DNA of 6,917 nt, from assembly GCA_020350865.1 (NCBI GenBank), contig CP070726.1, positions 2,274,213-2,281,129 of the forward strand. Reading direction: 5' to 3'. Each line of letters begins with the position of its first letter. Position 1 is the first letter of the stretch. Of the stretch, positions 1-5,868 are shown piece after piece. A program made the position numbers and the translations under genes. The notes beneath the pieces were generated by a model, which was not told the origin of the DNA, searched no databases, and worked only from the letters and a program-made list of their open reading frames with translations. Source of the stretch: Thermoplasmata archaeon (GTDB taxonomy: Archaea; Thermoplasmatota; Thermoplasmata; GCA-020350865).

Positions 1-1951
1 AACTATCCGTATCTCCAACAAAAATACACTCAATCCCGCAAGAGAGGCTTTCTGTCTGCCATATGTATTCATATGTATCTTCAAAACTCAAGACAAATAA
101 ATCGTCTTCACCAATGACAAGCTTATTTTCACCATTTGAATCGATATTACAAATATCGAGACACTCGTCATAAAATAGTTCAGGGTCTCCACTGCTCCAT
201 TCTTCTGAGTACGTATTTCCATCCCAACCAAAAATAATCAAAGTTGAATTATAAATCCCAACCACAACAATCTCACTGCCTCCGTCATTATCCGAGTCCC
301 CAACATCGGCTGCACTTACCCCGTTGGTTACATATGTGCTCCATTCAATGGCATAATCCTCCCCGTCAAAACCTATCACATATAATGTGTCCTCACCTCC
401 CACATATGATGTTCCTATTACGATCTCGGATATCCCGTCACCATCCGAGTCCCCTACACCAACCCCTTCAACCAATAGGTTGGAAAACTGGTCCTGCCAC
501 TCAACAACATAAGAATCGCCGTTGAAACCAATTACATCAACATATCCAGTCCAAGTACCGATGACCAATTCCTCAATGCCATCATTGTCTACGTCCCCAA
601 CATCCGCAGCCATTGTAACACCATCTTCAATAACCAATCGATGGCTGATCACATAATTTTCGTTTACATGCTCAATAAATGATATTTCGGTGTTGTAATT
701 TATACCTGTAAATTCCGTGCTGATAGCAACAATCTCTATTTTGGGATCGTCATCGAAATTACCAGTAAAGAGAAACCAGATTTGATCTTCCTCAGAAACA
801 GCAATGCTGTTCTCAATCAAGTAATCGCCATCTTGGAATCCATATACAAGGATATTCCCCGAGCCTGTTCCCAGTAGCAGCCTGTTGTCAATATCGTCAC
901 CAACATCGTATAGAGATAATGCCTCTATATCAGCTAGATAATCGCCCTTCCACTCTTTTTGATAGAATATGCCATCGAAACCAAGAACTACCAAATCAGA
1001 ATCCCCAGCGGTCTCCCCTACTGAAACAATAATTTCATTTATTATGTCATCGTCGGAATCCTCTATTACTATGCCAAAAACCTCCTTTGGTGCAAAATTC
1101 TCACTTTCCCACCGAAGAGCTTCATCAGCCCAGACCTTTATTTTATCGGTTCCGGTTACAATCTCAAGCTTGCTATCATTGTTCACATCTCCTACCTCAA
1201 CTATCGCTTCATTTTCTTCAATTATGCCGTCAACGATATACATCCCCAATTGATGCTGATAGATGGTTACGTTATTCCCTCCGACGACTATCTCCTTTAC
1301 TCCATCATCATCCACATCCCCGATACCAATATCGCTGATCCCGGTGGTGGTTTCGTCTTTTTTCCATTCCAAAATGTATGTAACTCCGTTGTACCCAAAA
1401 ATATAGAAAGCACCTTGAGATGAACCTAATGCTTTATATTCTCTTGTACCCACGATAAATTCATTTATGCCATCATCATCAACATCCCCAATAGTAATTG
1501 TATGTGCATGAGTCAAGGAATAATCACCGACCAAAGCACTCCATTCAAGAACATATGTGGATCCGTCAAATTCAAAAACATAGACATTCGCCTCTGAATC
1601 GCTAAAACCACTTGTCCCAACTATGATCTCAGATATACCATCATTATCTGTATCACCAGTTGCAAGTCCATAAACACTCGTTTCAGCGAATGTATATGAC
1701 CATTCTTGTACAAAGCCCGTTTCTTCATTCTCGTAACCAAAAATATACAACAAATAATAATAAGTTCCCACTATTATTTCGATGATCCCATCATTATCAA
1801 CATCACCAGTTGTAAGGCCAAAGGTTTGAGAGCCAAGGTTCGGGCTTTTCCATTCGTCGATGTATTCGCCGTCTGAATACTGGATGACATGAACAAATCC
1901 CTCTTGGTTTCCAAAGATTATTTCATCAATTCCATCATTATCAACATCCGC
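1..1951 (-). repeat. FG-GAP blade repeats, about 14 units of roughly 148 bp
   Basis: Ca-loop motifs recur at forward positions near 1940, 1797, 1640, 1479, 1311, 1180, 1045, 890, 750, 585, 440, 285, 135 and the left edge, so the mean period is about 148 bp or 49 codons. Loops 1-5 and 10-12 keep DxDxDG. Loops 6-9 and 13 are degenerate (GDVNNDSK, EDSDDDII, YDVGDDID, GNFDDDPK, CNIDSNGE). Fourteen blades would suit two seven-bladed propellers, but the protein may continue beyond the window. Confidence 0.85.
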
Positions 1952-2257
1952 CGAGGCAATGGAATTTTCATAGCCAATCCTGCTTCCGTGTCCTTTCTCC
2001 CAGAAGAGCTCCAGATAATCATCCCCAGACCTCGTGTTTTCCGCATTACTAGTAACCGGTACCCTTTCTCTTTCGAGTTCCCGGTCTGTATCGATAATCC
2101 CCTCTACCGAGTTTCCTTCCCTTTGACATTCTGTATTACCGAGAAACATGGATGGACCGCCAAATAAAAGCAAGACAAAAAATATGGTGATAGCCGTCGC
2201 TCTTCCCCATTGAGTCTGTCCTTTGGTATGGGTTGAGTGCGGCCATTGTCGCGGCAT
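1..2257 (-). CDS. Secreted/anchored FG-GAP (VCBS-like) beta-propeller repeat protein, C-terminus off the window
   Basis: The minus strand is open without a stop or frameshift from an ATG at 2257 to the left edge, giving 752 residues of an incomplete protein. Residues 1-40 have a basic start and a hydrophobic stretch (about 21-39, TAITIFFVLLLFGG...), so it is exported or anchored by a signal sequence. From about residue 100 the protein is a chain of roughly 49-residue units. Each has an aromatic strand (F-x-F/Y-x-G-x-x-Y-x-x-E-W) and then a loop such as GDVDNDGI followed by EIIVGT. This is the Ca-binding DxDxDG signature of FG-GAP/VCBS blades, as in integrin-alpha propellers. Thirteen loops are visible and a fourteenth is cut by the edge. 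Such proteins usually mediate adhesion or surface binding, but the ligand cannot be read here. The start is supported by a GGGTGAT site just upstream and an in-frame stop (TAG) beyond it; TTG and CTG codons upstream are less likely starts. The gene is distinctly AT-richer than the protease gene. Confidence 0.88.
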   Translation of the reverse strand, partial: MPRQWPHSTHTKGQTQWGRATAITIFFVLLLFGGPSMFLGNTECQREGNSVEGIIDTDRELERERVPVTSNAENTRSGDDYLELFWEKGHGSRIGYENSIASADVDNDGIDEIIFGNQEGFVHVIQYSDGEYIDEWKSPNLGSQTFGLTTGDVDNDGIIEIIVGTYYYLLYIFGYENEETGFVQEWSYTFAETSVYGLATGDTDNDGISEIIVGTSGFSDSEANVYVFEFDGSTYVLEWSALVGDYSLTHAHTITIGDVDDDGINEFIVGTREYKALGSSQGAFYIFGYNGVTYILEWKKDETTTGISDIGIGDVDDDGVKEIVVGGNNVTIYQHQLGMYIVDGIIEENEAIVEVGDVNNDSKLEIVTGTDKIKVWADEALRWESENFAPKEVFGIVIEDSDDDIINEIIVSVGETAGDSDLVVLGFDGIFYQKEWKGDYLADIEALSLYDVGDDIDNRLLLGTGSGNILVYGFQDGDYLIENSIAVSEEDQIWFLFTGNFDDDPKIEIVAISTEFTGINYNTEISFIEHVNENYVISHRLVIEDGVTMAADVGDVDNDGIEELVIGTWTGYVDVIGFNGDSYVVEWQDQFSNLLVEGVGVGDSDGDGISEIVIGTSYVGGEDTLYVIGFDGEDYAIEWSTYVTNGVSAADVGDSDNDGGSEIVVVGIYNSTLIIFGWDGNTYSEEWSSGDPELFYDECLDICNIDSNGENKLVIGEDDLFVLSFEDTYEYIWQTESLSCGIECIFVGDTDS

Positions 2258-2260
2258 GTT

Positions 2261-2267
2261 ATCACCC
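2261..2267 (-). promoter_or_regulatory. Ribosome binding site of the propeller gene
   Basis: On the minus strand GGGTGAT lies three bases before the ATG at 2257. GGTGAT pairs with the ATCACC part of a typical archaeal 16S 3' tail, and it favours ATG 2257 over the upstream in-frame TTG and CTG codons. Confidence 0.5.
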
Positions 2268-2269
2268 AA

Positions 2270-2296
2270 TGCCCTATACAGTTCCTATATAGGGCA
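2270..2296. promoter_or_regulatory. 9-bp perfect inverted repeat, candidate operator or 5'-UTR hairpin
   Basis: TGCCCTATA (2270-2278) and TATAGGGCA (2288-2296) are exact reverse complements separated by 9 bases, starting 12 bases upstream of the propeller gene ATG. The right arm lies within the palindrome CCTATATAGG (2284-2293), itself TATA-like. The site sits where transcription of the propeller gene should begin, so a repressor dimer bound here could block it; a stem-loop in the leader is the alternative. The repeat is seen directly, its function is inferred. Confidence 0.45.
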
Positions 2297-2314
2297 ATTC
2301 ATTCGGATTATAAT

Positions 2315-2323
2315 GATATATTT
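2315..2323 (-). promoter_or_regulatory. Candidate TATA box for the propeller gene
   Basis: The minus strand reads AAATATATC here. Taking the usual archaeal distance of about 26 bases from TATA centre to start site, transcription would begin near 2293, inside the right arm of the inverted repeat, leaving a leader of about 36 bases with the GGTGAT site. The TATA-like CTATATAG at 2285-2292 is an alternative that would give a nearly leaderless transcript. Confidence 0.35.
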
Positions 2324-2327
2324 CACA

Positions 2328-2337
2328 TTAAATATAA
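2328..2337 (+). promoter_or_regulatory. Candidate TATA box, distal promoter of the protease gene
   Basis: TTAAATATAA is a good match to an archaeal TATA box. Transcription would start near 2358, leaving a leader of about 110 bases before the protease ATG at 2471. An ATG at 2362 would then be nearly leaderless, but the 67-codon frame it opens runs mostly in the wrong frame of the protease and does not look like a protein. Confidence 0.35.
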
Positions 2338-2426
2338 CAGTATTGGTTTTGTTGGGTAAAAATGGATAGAAAGGATATGAAAAATGATCAAGAAACAGGC
2401 AGGGTGAGGCTCATAAGAATTACAAA

Positions 2427-2436
2427 AGTATATATC
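2427..2436 (+). promoter_or_regulatory. Candidate TATA box, proximal promoter of the protease gene
   Basis: AGTATATATC lies about 40 bases before the preferred protease start. A start site about 26 bases downstream would fall near 2457-2460, giving a very short leader for ATG 2471 and excluding the GTG at 2444 from the transcript. Confidence 0.35.
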
Positions 2437-2461
2437 AAACCACGTGGATATTGGAATGCTC

Positions 2462-2467
2462 GGCGGT
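2462..2467 (+). promoter_or_regulatory. Weak ribosome binding site deciding the protease start
   Basis: GGCGGT, one mismatch from GGAGGT, ends three bases before ATG 2471. Neither the in-frame GTG 2444 nor ATG 2456 has a comparable site, so 2471 is preferred. Confidence 0.35.
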
Positions 2468-2470
2468 TCA

Positions 2471-3547
2471 ATGGAGAAGAAAAACATCGTTCTGATCATC
2501 GTGATAATTTTGGCTGTCATTACAGTAATACTGCTTTTCGCCTTGTCGCTTTCCTCAAACGATGAAAACGGCATCATCCCCTGGCCTGACGGTAACGGGG
2601 AGACAGTGGAGCGCTCCGAGTGGGCCTTCGAAACCACGGAGATTACGGACCTCAACGACCTCGGTTACGACGGGGACGGTGTGGTTGTGGGCATCGTTGA
2701 TACCGGTATTGACACCTCCCATCCCGATCTGGACCACATCAACATCACGGCCTGGATGGACTATGTCAACGGGCAGTCTGCGCCCTACGATGACGAGGGG
2801 CACGGCACCATGATGGCGGGCATCATTGCAGCTTCGGGTGAAATAGACGGTGCTGCACCCAAGGTGGACATGGTGGTGGTAAAGGCCATCTCCTCCTCGG
2901 GCTCGGGCAGCTCCTCGGATGTGGCGGCAGGCATCGATTTCTGCGTGGCCAACGGGGCAGATGTCATCTGTCTTTCCCTGGGTGGAAGGGCAAGGAGGTT
3001 CAATTTGGGTGATGACACGGCCCAGGCCTGCGACAGGGCCATTGAGCAGGGCGTCTTTGTGGTAGCGGCAGCAGGCAATGACGGGGAGGATTCCAATGAC
3101 AATGATGTGGACAGCCCGGCCACCGTGGAGGATGTCATTGCCGTGGGTGCAATCGACAAGAACAAACACATCGCCTCCTTTTCCTCTATTGGTGATAACG
3201 ACGGCCGGACACCCTTTCCCATCGATGACAGGCAGGACCCCGACAAGAAACCGGAGCTTACGGCTCCGGGTGTGGATATCGTATCCACATATCCGAACAG
3301 CAAGTACGCCGAGGGCAGCGGTACGTCCCAATCAACAGCCTTTGTTGCTGGGTGCATTGCACTGCTATTGGATGCGAATCCCGATTGGCAGAGGGAGGGA
3401 AGTTCAGGGGGGGATGGTGATGCCATCGACGAGTTCAAGGATGTCTTCATGGACACGGCAGAAAAATTACCGGAACAGGACACGCCCCATGACGATTATT
3501 ACGGTTACGGGTTGATACAGGCGATGGATGCCGAGGCAAGATTGTAA
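2471..3547 (+). CDS. Membrane-anchored subtilisin-like serine protease (peptidase family S8)
   Basis: The 358-residue protein is a single S8 catalytic domain behind an N-terminal membrane segment. Two lysines (MEKKN) precede a hydrophobic helix at about residues 5-28, which is a signal anchor or uncleaved signal peptide and places the enzyme outside the cell. All catalytic elements are present: Asp77 in VVVGIVDTGID, His111 in DEGHGTMMAG, oxyanion Asn203 in AAAGNDG, and Ser286 in GSGTSQSTAF. The C-terminus ends with the usual last helix of the fold (YYGYGLIQAMDAEARL), so the domain is complete. Only about 25 residues separate the membrane helix from the catalytic domain, so there is no room for the I9-type inhibitory propeptide of many secreted subtilases, and no C-terminal accessory domain. 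In-frame GTG 2444 and ATG 2456 are alternative starts; 2471 gives the best signal sequence and has a weak GGCGGT site. The next frame begins 25 bp after the stop, probably co-transcribed. Substrate is unknown. Confidence 0.9.
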   Translation: MEKKNIVLIIVIILAVITVILLFALSLSSNDENGIIPWPDGNGETVERSEWAFETTEITDLNDLGYDGDGVVVGIVDTGIDTSHPDLDHINITAWMDYVNGQSAPYDDEGHGTMMAGIIAASGEIDGAAPKVDMVVVKAISSSGSGSSSDVAAGIDFCVANGADVICLSLGGRARRFNLGDDTAQACDRAIEQGVFVVAAAGNDGEDSNDNDVDSPATVEDVIAVGAIDKNKHIASFSSIGDNDGRTPFPIDDRQDPDKKPELTAPGVDIVSTYPNSKYAEGSGTSQSTAFVAGCIALLLDANPDWQREGSSGGDGDAIDEFKDVFMDTAEKLPEQDTPHDDYYGYGLIQAMDAEARL

Positions 3548-3548
3548 G

Positions 3549-3572
3549 AACCAAGATAGGTCGGTATGAACC
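3549..3572 (+). promoter_or_regulatory. Leader element before the small membrane ORF, copy of the one before the Ig-repeat gene
   Basis: The 12-mer AACCAAGATAGG (3549-3560) is followed by a GGT-containing stretch and ends AACC directly before ATG 3573. The same 12-mer and the same AACC-ATG ending occur at 5846-5868 before the Ig-repeat gene. Here the ribosome site is weaker (GGTCGGT). It supports ATG 3573 as a real start. Confidence 0.45.
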
Positions 3573-3818
3573 ATGGATGAAGGTTTGATTGAGGATGAGT
3601 CGGAAGAAGGCTCTCCCGAAAAAACCGGGGATGGGAAGCCAAATCAAGGGAAGCTGGGTGAGGTCTTTTACCACACCTTCATCTACCTTACATACTTCTT
3701 TTTAATTGCCCTTCTCCTCTCGCAGTTCGAGCTCCTTGTTCAGTTCGTAGTCCCGGTTATACCTCATGGTGATCCCTTTGATCCTCCTGTTTATCGCCCT
3801 ATCTATCACATGGGATGA
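3573..3818 (+). CDS. Small single-pass membrane protein, or 5' part of a frameshifted membrane protein gene
   Basis: I do not recognise this 81-residue protein. Residues 1-29 are hydrophilic and acidic (MDEGLIEDESEEG, then Lys/Gly-rich). Residues 31-62 are strongly hydrophobic with many aromatics (VFYHTFIYLTYFFLIALLL and on through VQFVVPVI), enough for one long or two short helices. The last 17 residues (HGDPFDPPVYRPIYHMG) are polar and Pro-rich and do not resemble the rest. The gene starts 25 bp after the protease stop, in likely operon with it. Its last 53 bases overlap another hydrophobic frame, shifted by +1, which begins at 3766. Read together, the two would give one four-helix protein of about 140 residues, so the odd C-terminus may be an artefact of a one-base indel. 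The start is supported by a leader resembling that of the Ig-repeat gene. Confidence 0.55.
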   Translation: MDEGLIEDESEEGSPEKTGDGKPNQGKLGEVFYHTFIYLTYFFLIALLLSQFELLVQFVVPVIPHGDPFDPPVYRPIYHMG

Positions 3819-4008
3819 AAAGTTTAAGAAACTTCCGAGTAGTAATTCCCCAGTTCTATTATCGGTAATAATTGTCACCTGTTCAATTCTTTTCCTGCTT
3901 GTTGAAAACAGGCATCCAATTCTGCTGTTCCTGATACCATCGGCCTTCTTTATCCTCCTTGTTCAATTGCTCATCCAAAAAACCAAGGCTCACGACAGGA
4001 GTACATAG
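3766..4008 (+). CDS. Small three-helix membrane protein, or 3' part of the frameshifted gene starting at 3573
   Basis: The 80-residue frame is mostly hydrophobic, with segments at about 2-15 (VIPLILLFIALSIT), 29-46 (PVLLSVIIVTCSILFLLV) and 50-70 (HPILLFLIPSAFFILLVQLLI), and short charged links between them. The C-terminus is basic and polar (QKTKAHDRST). I see no family. Its ATG has no Shine-Dalgarno site and lies inside the preceding frame, and an in-frame TAG sits at 3748-3750, so an independent start is possible only by coupling or leaderless initiation. Its first helix would complete the hydrophobic run left unfinished in the upstream frame, which favours one original gene. The sequence is AT-rich. 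The last 19 bases overlap the 3' end of the convergent minus-strand gene. Confidence 0.5.
   Translation: MVIPLILLFIALSITWDEKFKKLPSSNSPVLLSVIIVTCSILFLLVENRHPILLFLIPSAFFILLVQLLIQKTKAHDRST
3977..3982 (-). terminator. Candidate U-tract terminator of the GT-C-like gene
   Basis: Immediately after the minus-strand stop codon (3992-3990) the minus strand reads GCCTTGG followed by six T residues. Archaeal transcription often ends at such U-tracts without a strong hairpin. The site lies inside the small plus-strand membrane frame, so the two transcription units would end against each other. Confidence 0.3.
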
Positions 4009-5705
4009 ATTCTGGGGTGAACCTGCTGCAGATCCGGATTTGTGCATGCGCCCTTTGTGTACACGATCGTGATTCCGTGCCTTGTAAGAAAGGATGTGTC
4101 CTGGCATTCATCCGCAAAGAAATCCTCCACCTCCCTCATACGGCTTTCGTAAACTGATGAAGGCCCCTGGGGCACGCTGTAATAGACCTCCTTTCCCGTA
4201 ACGGCCCTGAAGGCTATGGCCTTCCATGGGTGGAGGACGGCCTTTTCGCAAGAATCGTTCAGATTCTCTTTTATCCAGAGGAAATCCTCGTATTCTCCCT
4301 CATCTATGATATGATAGTACTCGGCCTCGAAATGAAGGCCAGAACTTACAACGAGCAGCACGGCAATGGTGCAGAAGGCCAACCGGAAATCCAGTTTGGC
4401 CAGGCCCTTGATGCCAAAACCTCCGGGGATGACGAGCACCACCATGAGGCAGAACACCGTCCGGTCATGGAGGGCCGTGACATTGTTGAAACGGGGGAAC
4501 ACGTAAACGAAGATCCCGACAAGCAAGATCAATGCTGAGGTGATGATAAGAACCGTAATACCCAGCCTGGATTTCTCCTTGAGGATATTGACCGCGCCGA
4601 GGAGGGACAGGAAGAGGAGCAAGATGCCAATTGTCGTAATATAACCGGTGAAACTGGGCGGGGCAAGGAAAAAGCTCCCATGCTCTGTAACCTCGCTCCA
4701 CTTCAAATCCGACACCCAGAGATCCAATGGCAGGACGGATAATGCCGCAAGGCACCCCAGGATGGCAAATATCCCGATTGCCCGCTTGGAATTGGCCTTA
4801 ATCATCATAACGGCCGATGCCAGTATCACAAAAAACAGGGCTAAAGCGGACGGGGGATGAACCAGCACCTGGGAGATTACAAGGAGTGGAAGCAGTGCAA
4901 GGGACCTCGGTTTTGAACGGTTGAGTATGAGGAGGGCAAGGGGAAGTGTTACCAGAAATAGTGCCACGGGCACCATGAATACAGGCCCCAAATACCTCAC
5001 TGACGTTGGTATCAAAAGCAAAAGAAAGATCACTAGATGCCCCAAACCATGCTTCCGCCCAACTAAAAAGAAGAGAATGATTGCATACGACAGCACCAAA
5101 GTCGGGAGCAGTAAAACGAGGTCGAACCAGGATATGCCCGTAAACTGGATGATTACGATCAAAAGAGCCAGGTATCCCGTTTCTGCATAGGACCCTGTTT
5201 GCTCAGAGAAGTCCTGCACATTCACAAGGCTCTGCCCCCTGATCACGTAATGCCATTCATCGGTATGAAGCGGGAACGGATAGTCGAAATGCGGCTGATA
5301 ATTGAGCACTGCCGCAAAACAGATGACCAGCAGGAGGACCACATGGGCTTTTTTTACTGTGCGAGGTGCCCTTTGAATCATCCCCTTCCAGAATGAGACG
5401 GCCAGCCACTTTCTTATTTTCGTGAGTACTTCCTTCCTATTATTGAACAGCAGCCAGGACATTGCAGGTACCACACAGACCAGGTATACAACTGCCGTAC
5501 CAGAAACATCCACTGCCAGTTTCGCAGGCCCCCACAAAAGAAATGCACAGGGAACCATGAAAACAAAGGAAAGGCCCGGTGCCAGTGCAATATGCTCGAT
5601 TAAAGACGAAGAGGGTAAGAGAATCCGGCCCCAGAGAAAACCGGGGGGAATCACTAGAACGAGAAGCATTACCAGCTGAAGGGTCAGTTCAAGGATGGAT
5701 GTCAT
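3990..5705 (-). CDS. Polytopic membrane protein, probable GT-C-fold glycosyltransferase-like
   Basis: From ATG 5705 the protein has 571 residues, with about 12-14 hydrophobic segments in residues 5-457 and a soluble C-terminal domain of about 110 residues. The first extracytoplasmic loop carries PLHTDEWHYV, with Asp149-Glu150. An acidic pair in this loop is typical of GT-C enzymes (PMT/ArnT-like), which transfer sugars from lipid-linked donors on the outer face. The C-terminal part (EYEDFLWIKENL, then AFRAVTGKEVYY and HGITIVYTKG) resembles the tail domain of archaeal GT-C-like proteins. The N-terminus (LVLVIPPGFLWGRILLP, then IEHIALAPGLSF) fits a family that begins straight with a helix, so 5705 is preferred. 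An in-frame ATG at 5783 would add 26 polar residues, and no start has a clear ribosome site. The gene is convergent with the small membrane frames and divergent from the Ig-repeat gene. Donor and acceptor are unknown, and a non-catalytic role is possible. Confidence 0.75.
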   Translation of the reverse strand: MTSILELTLQLVMLLVLVIPPGFLWGRILLPSSSLIEHIALAPGLSFVFMVPCAFLLWGPAKLAVDVSGTAVVYLVCVVPAMSWLLFNNRKEVLTKIRKWLAVSFWKGMIQRAPRTVKKAHVVLLLVICFAAVLNYQPHFDYPFPLHTDEWHYVIRGQSLVNVQDFSEQTGSYAETGYLALLIVIIQFTGISWFDLVLLLPTLVLSYAIILFFLVGRKHGLGHLVIFLLLLIPTSVRYLGPVFMVPVALFLVTLPLALLILNRSKPRSLALLPLLVISQVLVHPPSALALFFVILASAVMMIKANSKRAIGIFAILGCLAALSVLPLDLWVSDLKWSEVTEHGSFFLAPPSFTGYITTIGILLLFLSLLGAVNILKEKSRLGITVLIITSALILLVGIFVYVFPRFNNVTALHDRTVFCLMVVLVIPGGFGIKGLAKLDFRLAFCTIAVLLVVSSGLHFEAEYYHIIDEGEYEDFLWIKENLNDSCEKAVLHPWKAIAFRAVTGKEVYYSVPQGPSSVYESRMREVEDFFADECQDTSFLTRHGITIVYTKGACTNPDLQQVHPRIYVLLS

Positions 5706-5792
5706 GTATAAAAGCCCCTGCCATGGTCGCAGTCCCACATTATGGTTCAAATTGCGCAATCGAATCGTTACAAAGCTGCCCATGAAGGTATG

Positions 5793-5807
5793 TATTTATA
5801 CTTTAAA
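5793..5807. promoter_or_regulatory. Shared AT-rich core of a divergent promoter
   Basis: The plus strand reads TATTTATAC then TTTAAAG; the minus strand reads CTTTAAAGTATAAATA. As a plus-strand TATA box it predicts a start near 5820-5832 and a leader of about 40 bases for the gene at 5869. As a minus-strand box it predicts a start near 5770-5779, downstream of ATG 5783, which supports ATG 5705 for the membrane gene. The rest of 5706-5868 shows nothing else that I can name. Confidence 0.4.
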
Positions 5808-5845
5808 GAGTATTTCCTTGTAACTTCCAAATCAGACATTTTCAC

Positions 5846-5868
5846 AACCAAGATAGGAGGTTTTAACC
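5846..5868 (+). promoter_or_regulatory. Leader element and strong ribosome binding site of the Ig-repeat gene
   Basis: AACCAAGATAGG (5846-5857) runs into GGAGGT (5856-5861), a near-perfect Shine-Dalgarno site seven bases before ATG 5869. The 12-mer and the AACC just before the ATG are shared with 3549-3572. Confidence 0.6.

Noticed and set aside
1..1951. Regular spacing of about 150 bp considered as a CRISPR-like or non-coding satellite array
   Set aside because: The repeats are degenerate at the DNA level, are in frame, and encode FG-GAP blades, so the spacing is that of protein repeats.
244..2167. Several plus-strand frames of 80-95 codons
   Set aside because: They are antisense shadows of the continuous propeller frame on the minus strand, rich in Ser, His and Pro from the reverse-complemented Asp/Asn loops.
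2362..2565. Plus-strand 67-codon frame with a possibly leaderless ATG
   Set aside because: Over half of it overlaps the protease signal region in another frame, and the product is a polar mixture without a recognisable pattern. The TATA box upstream more likely serves the protease.
2555..3331. Long minus-strand frame (258 codons) antisense to the protease, and another at 2785-3483
   Set aside because: The plus strand encodes an intact S8 protease with all catalytic motifs. The antisense frames are open because of high GC and show no domain-like composition.
3990..5783. Longer form of the GT-C-like protein starting at ATG 5783
   Set aside because: It adds 26 polar residues before the first helix, and the only TATA-like element predicts transcription starting downstream of that ATG. 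It cannot be excluded, since no start has a clear ribosome site.
4230..5785. Plus-strand frames and one extra minus-strand frame inside the GT-C-like gene
   Set aside because: They lie in other frames of a long hydrophobic reading frame with clear membrane-protein character and have no supporting ribosome sites.
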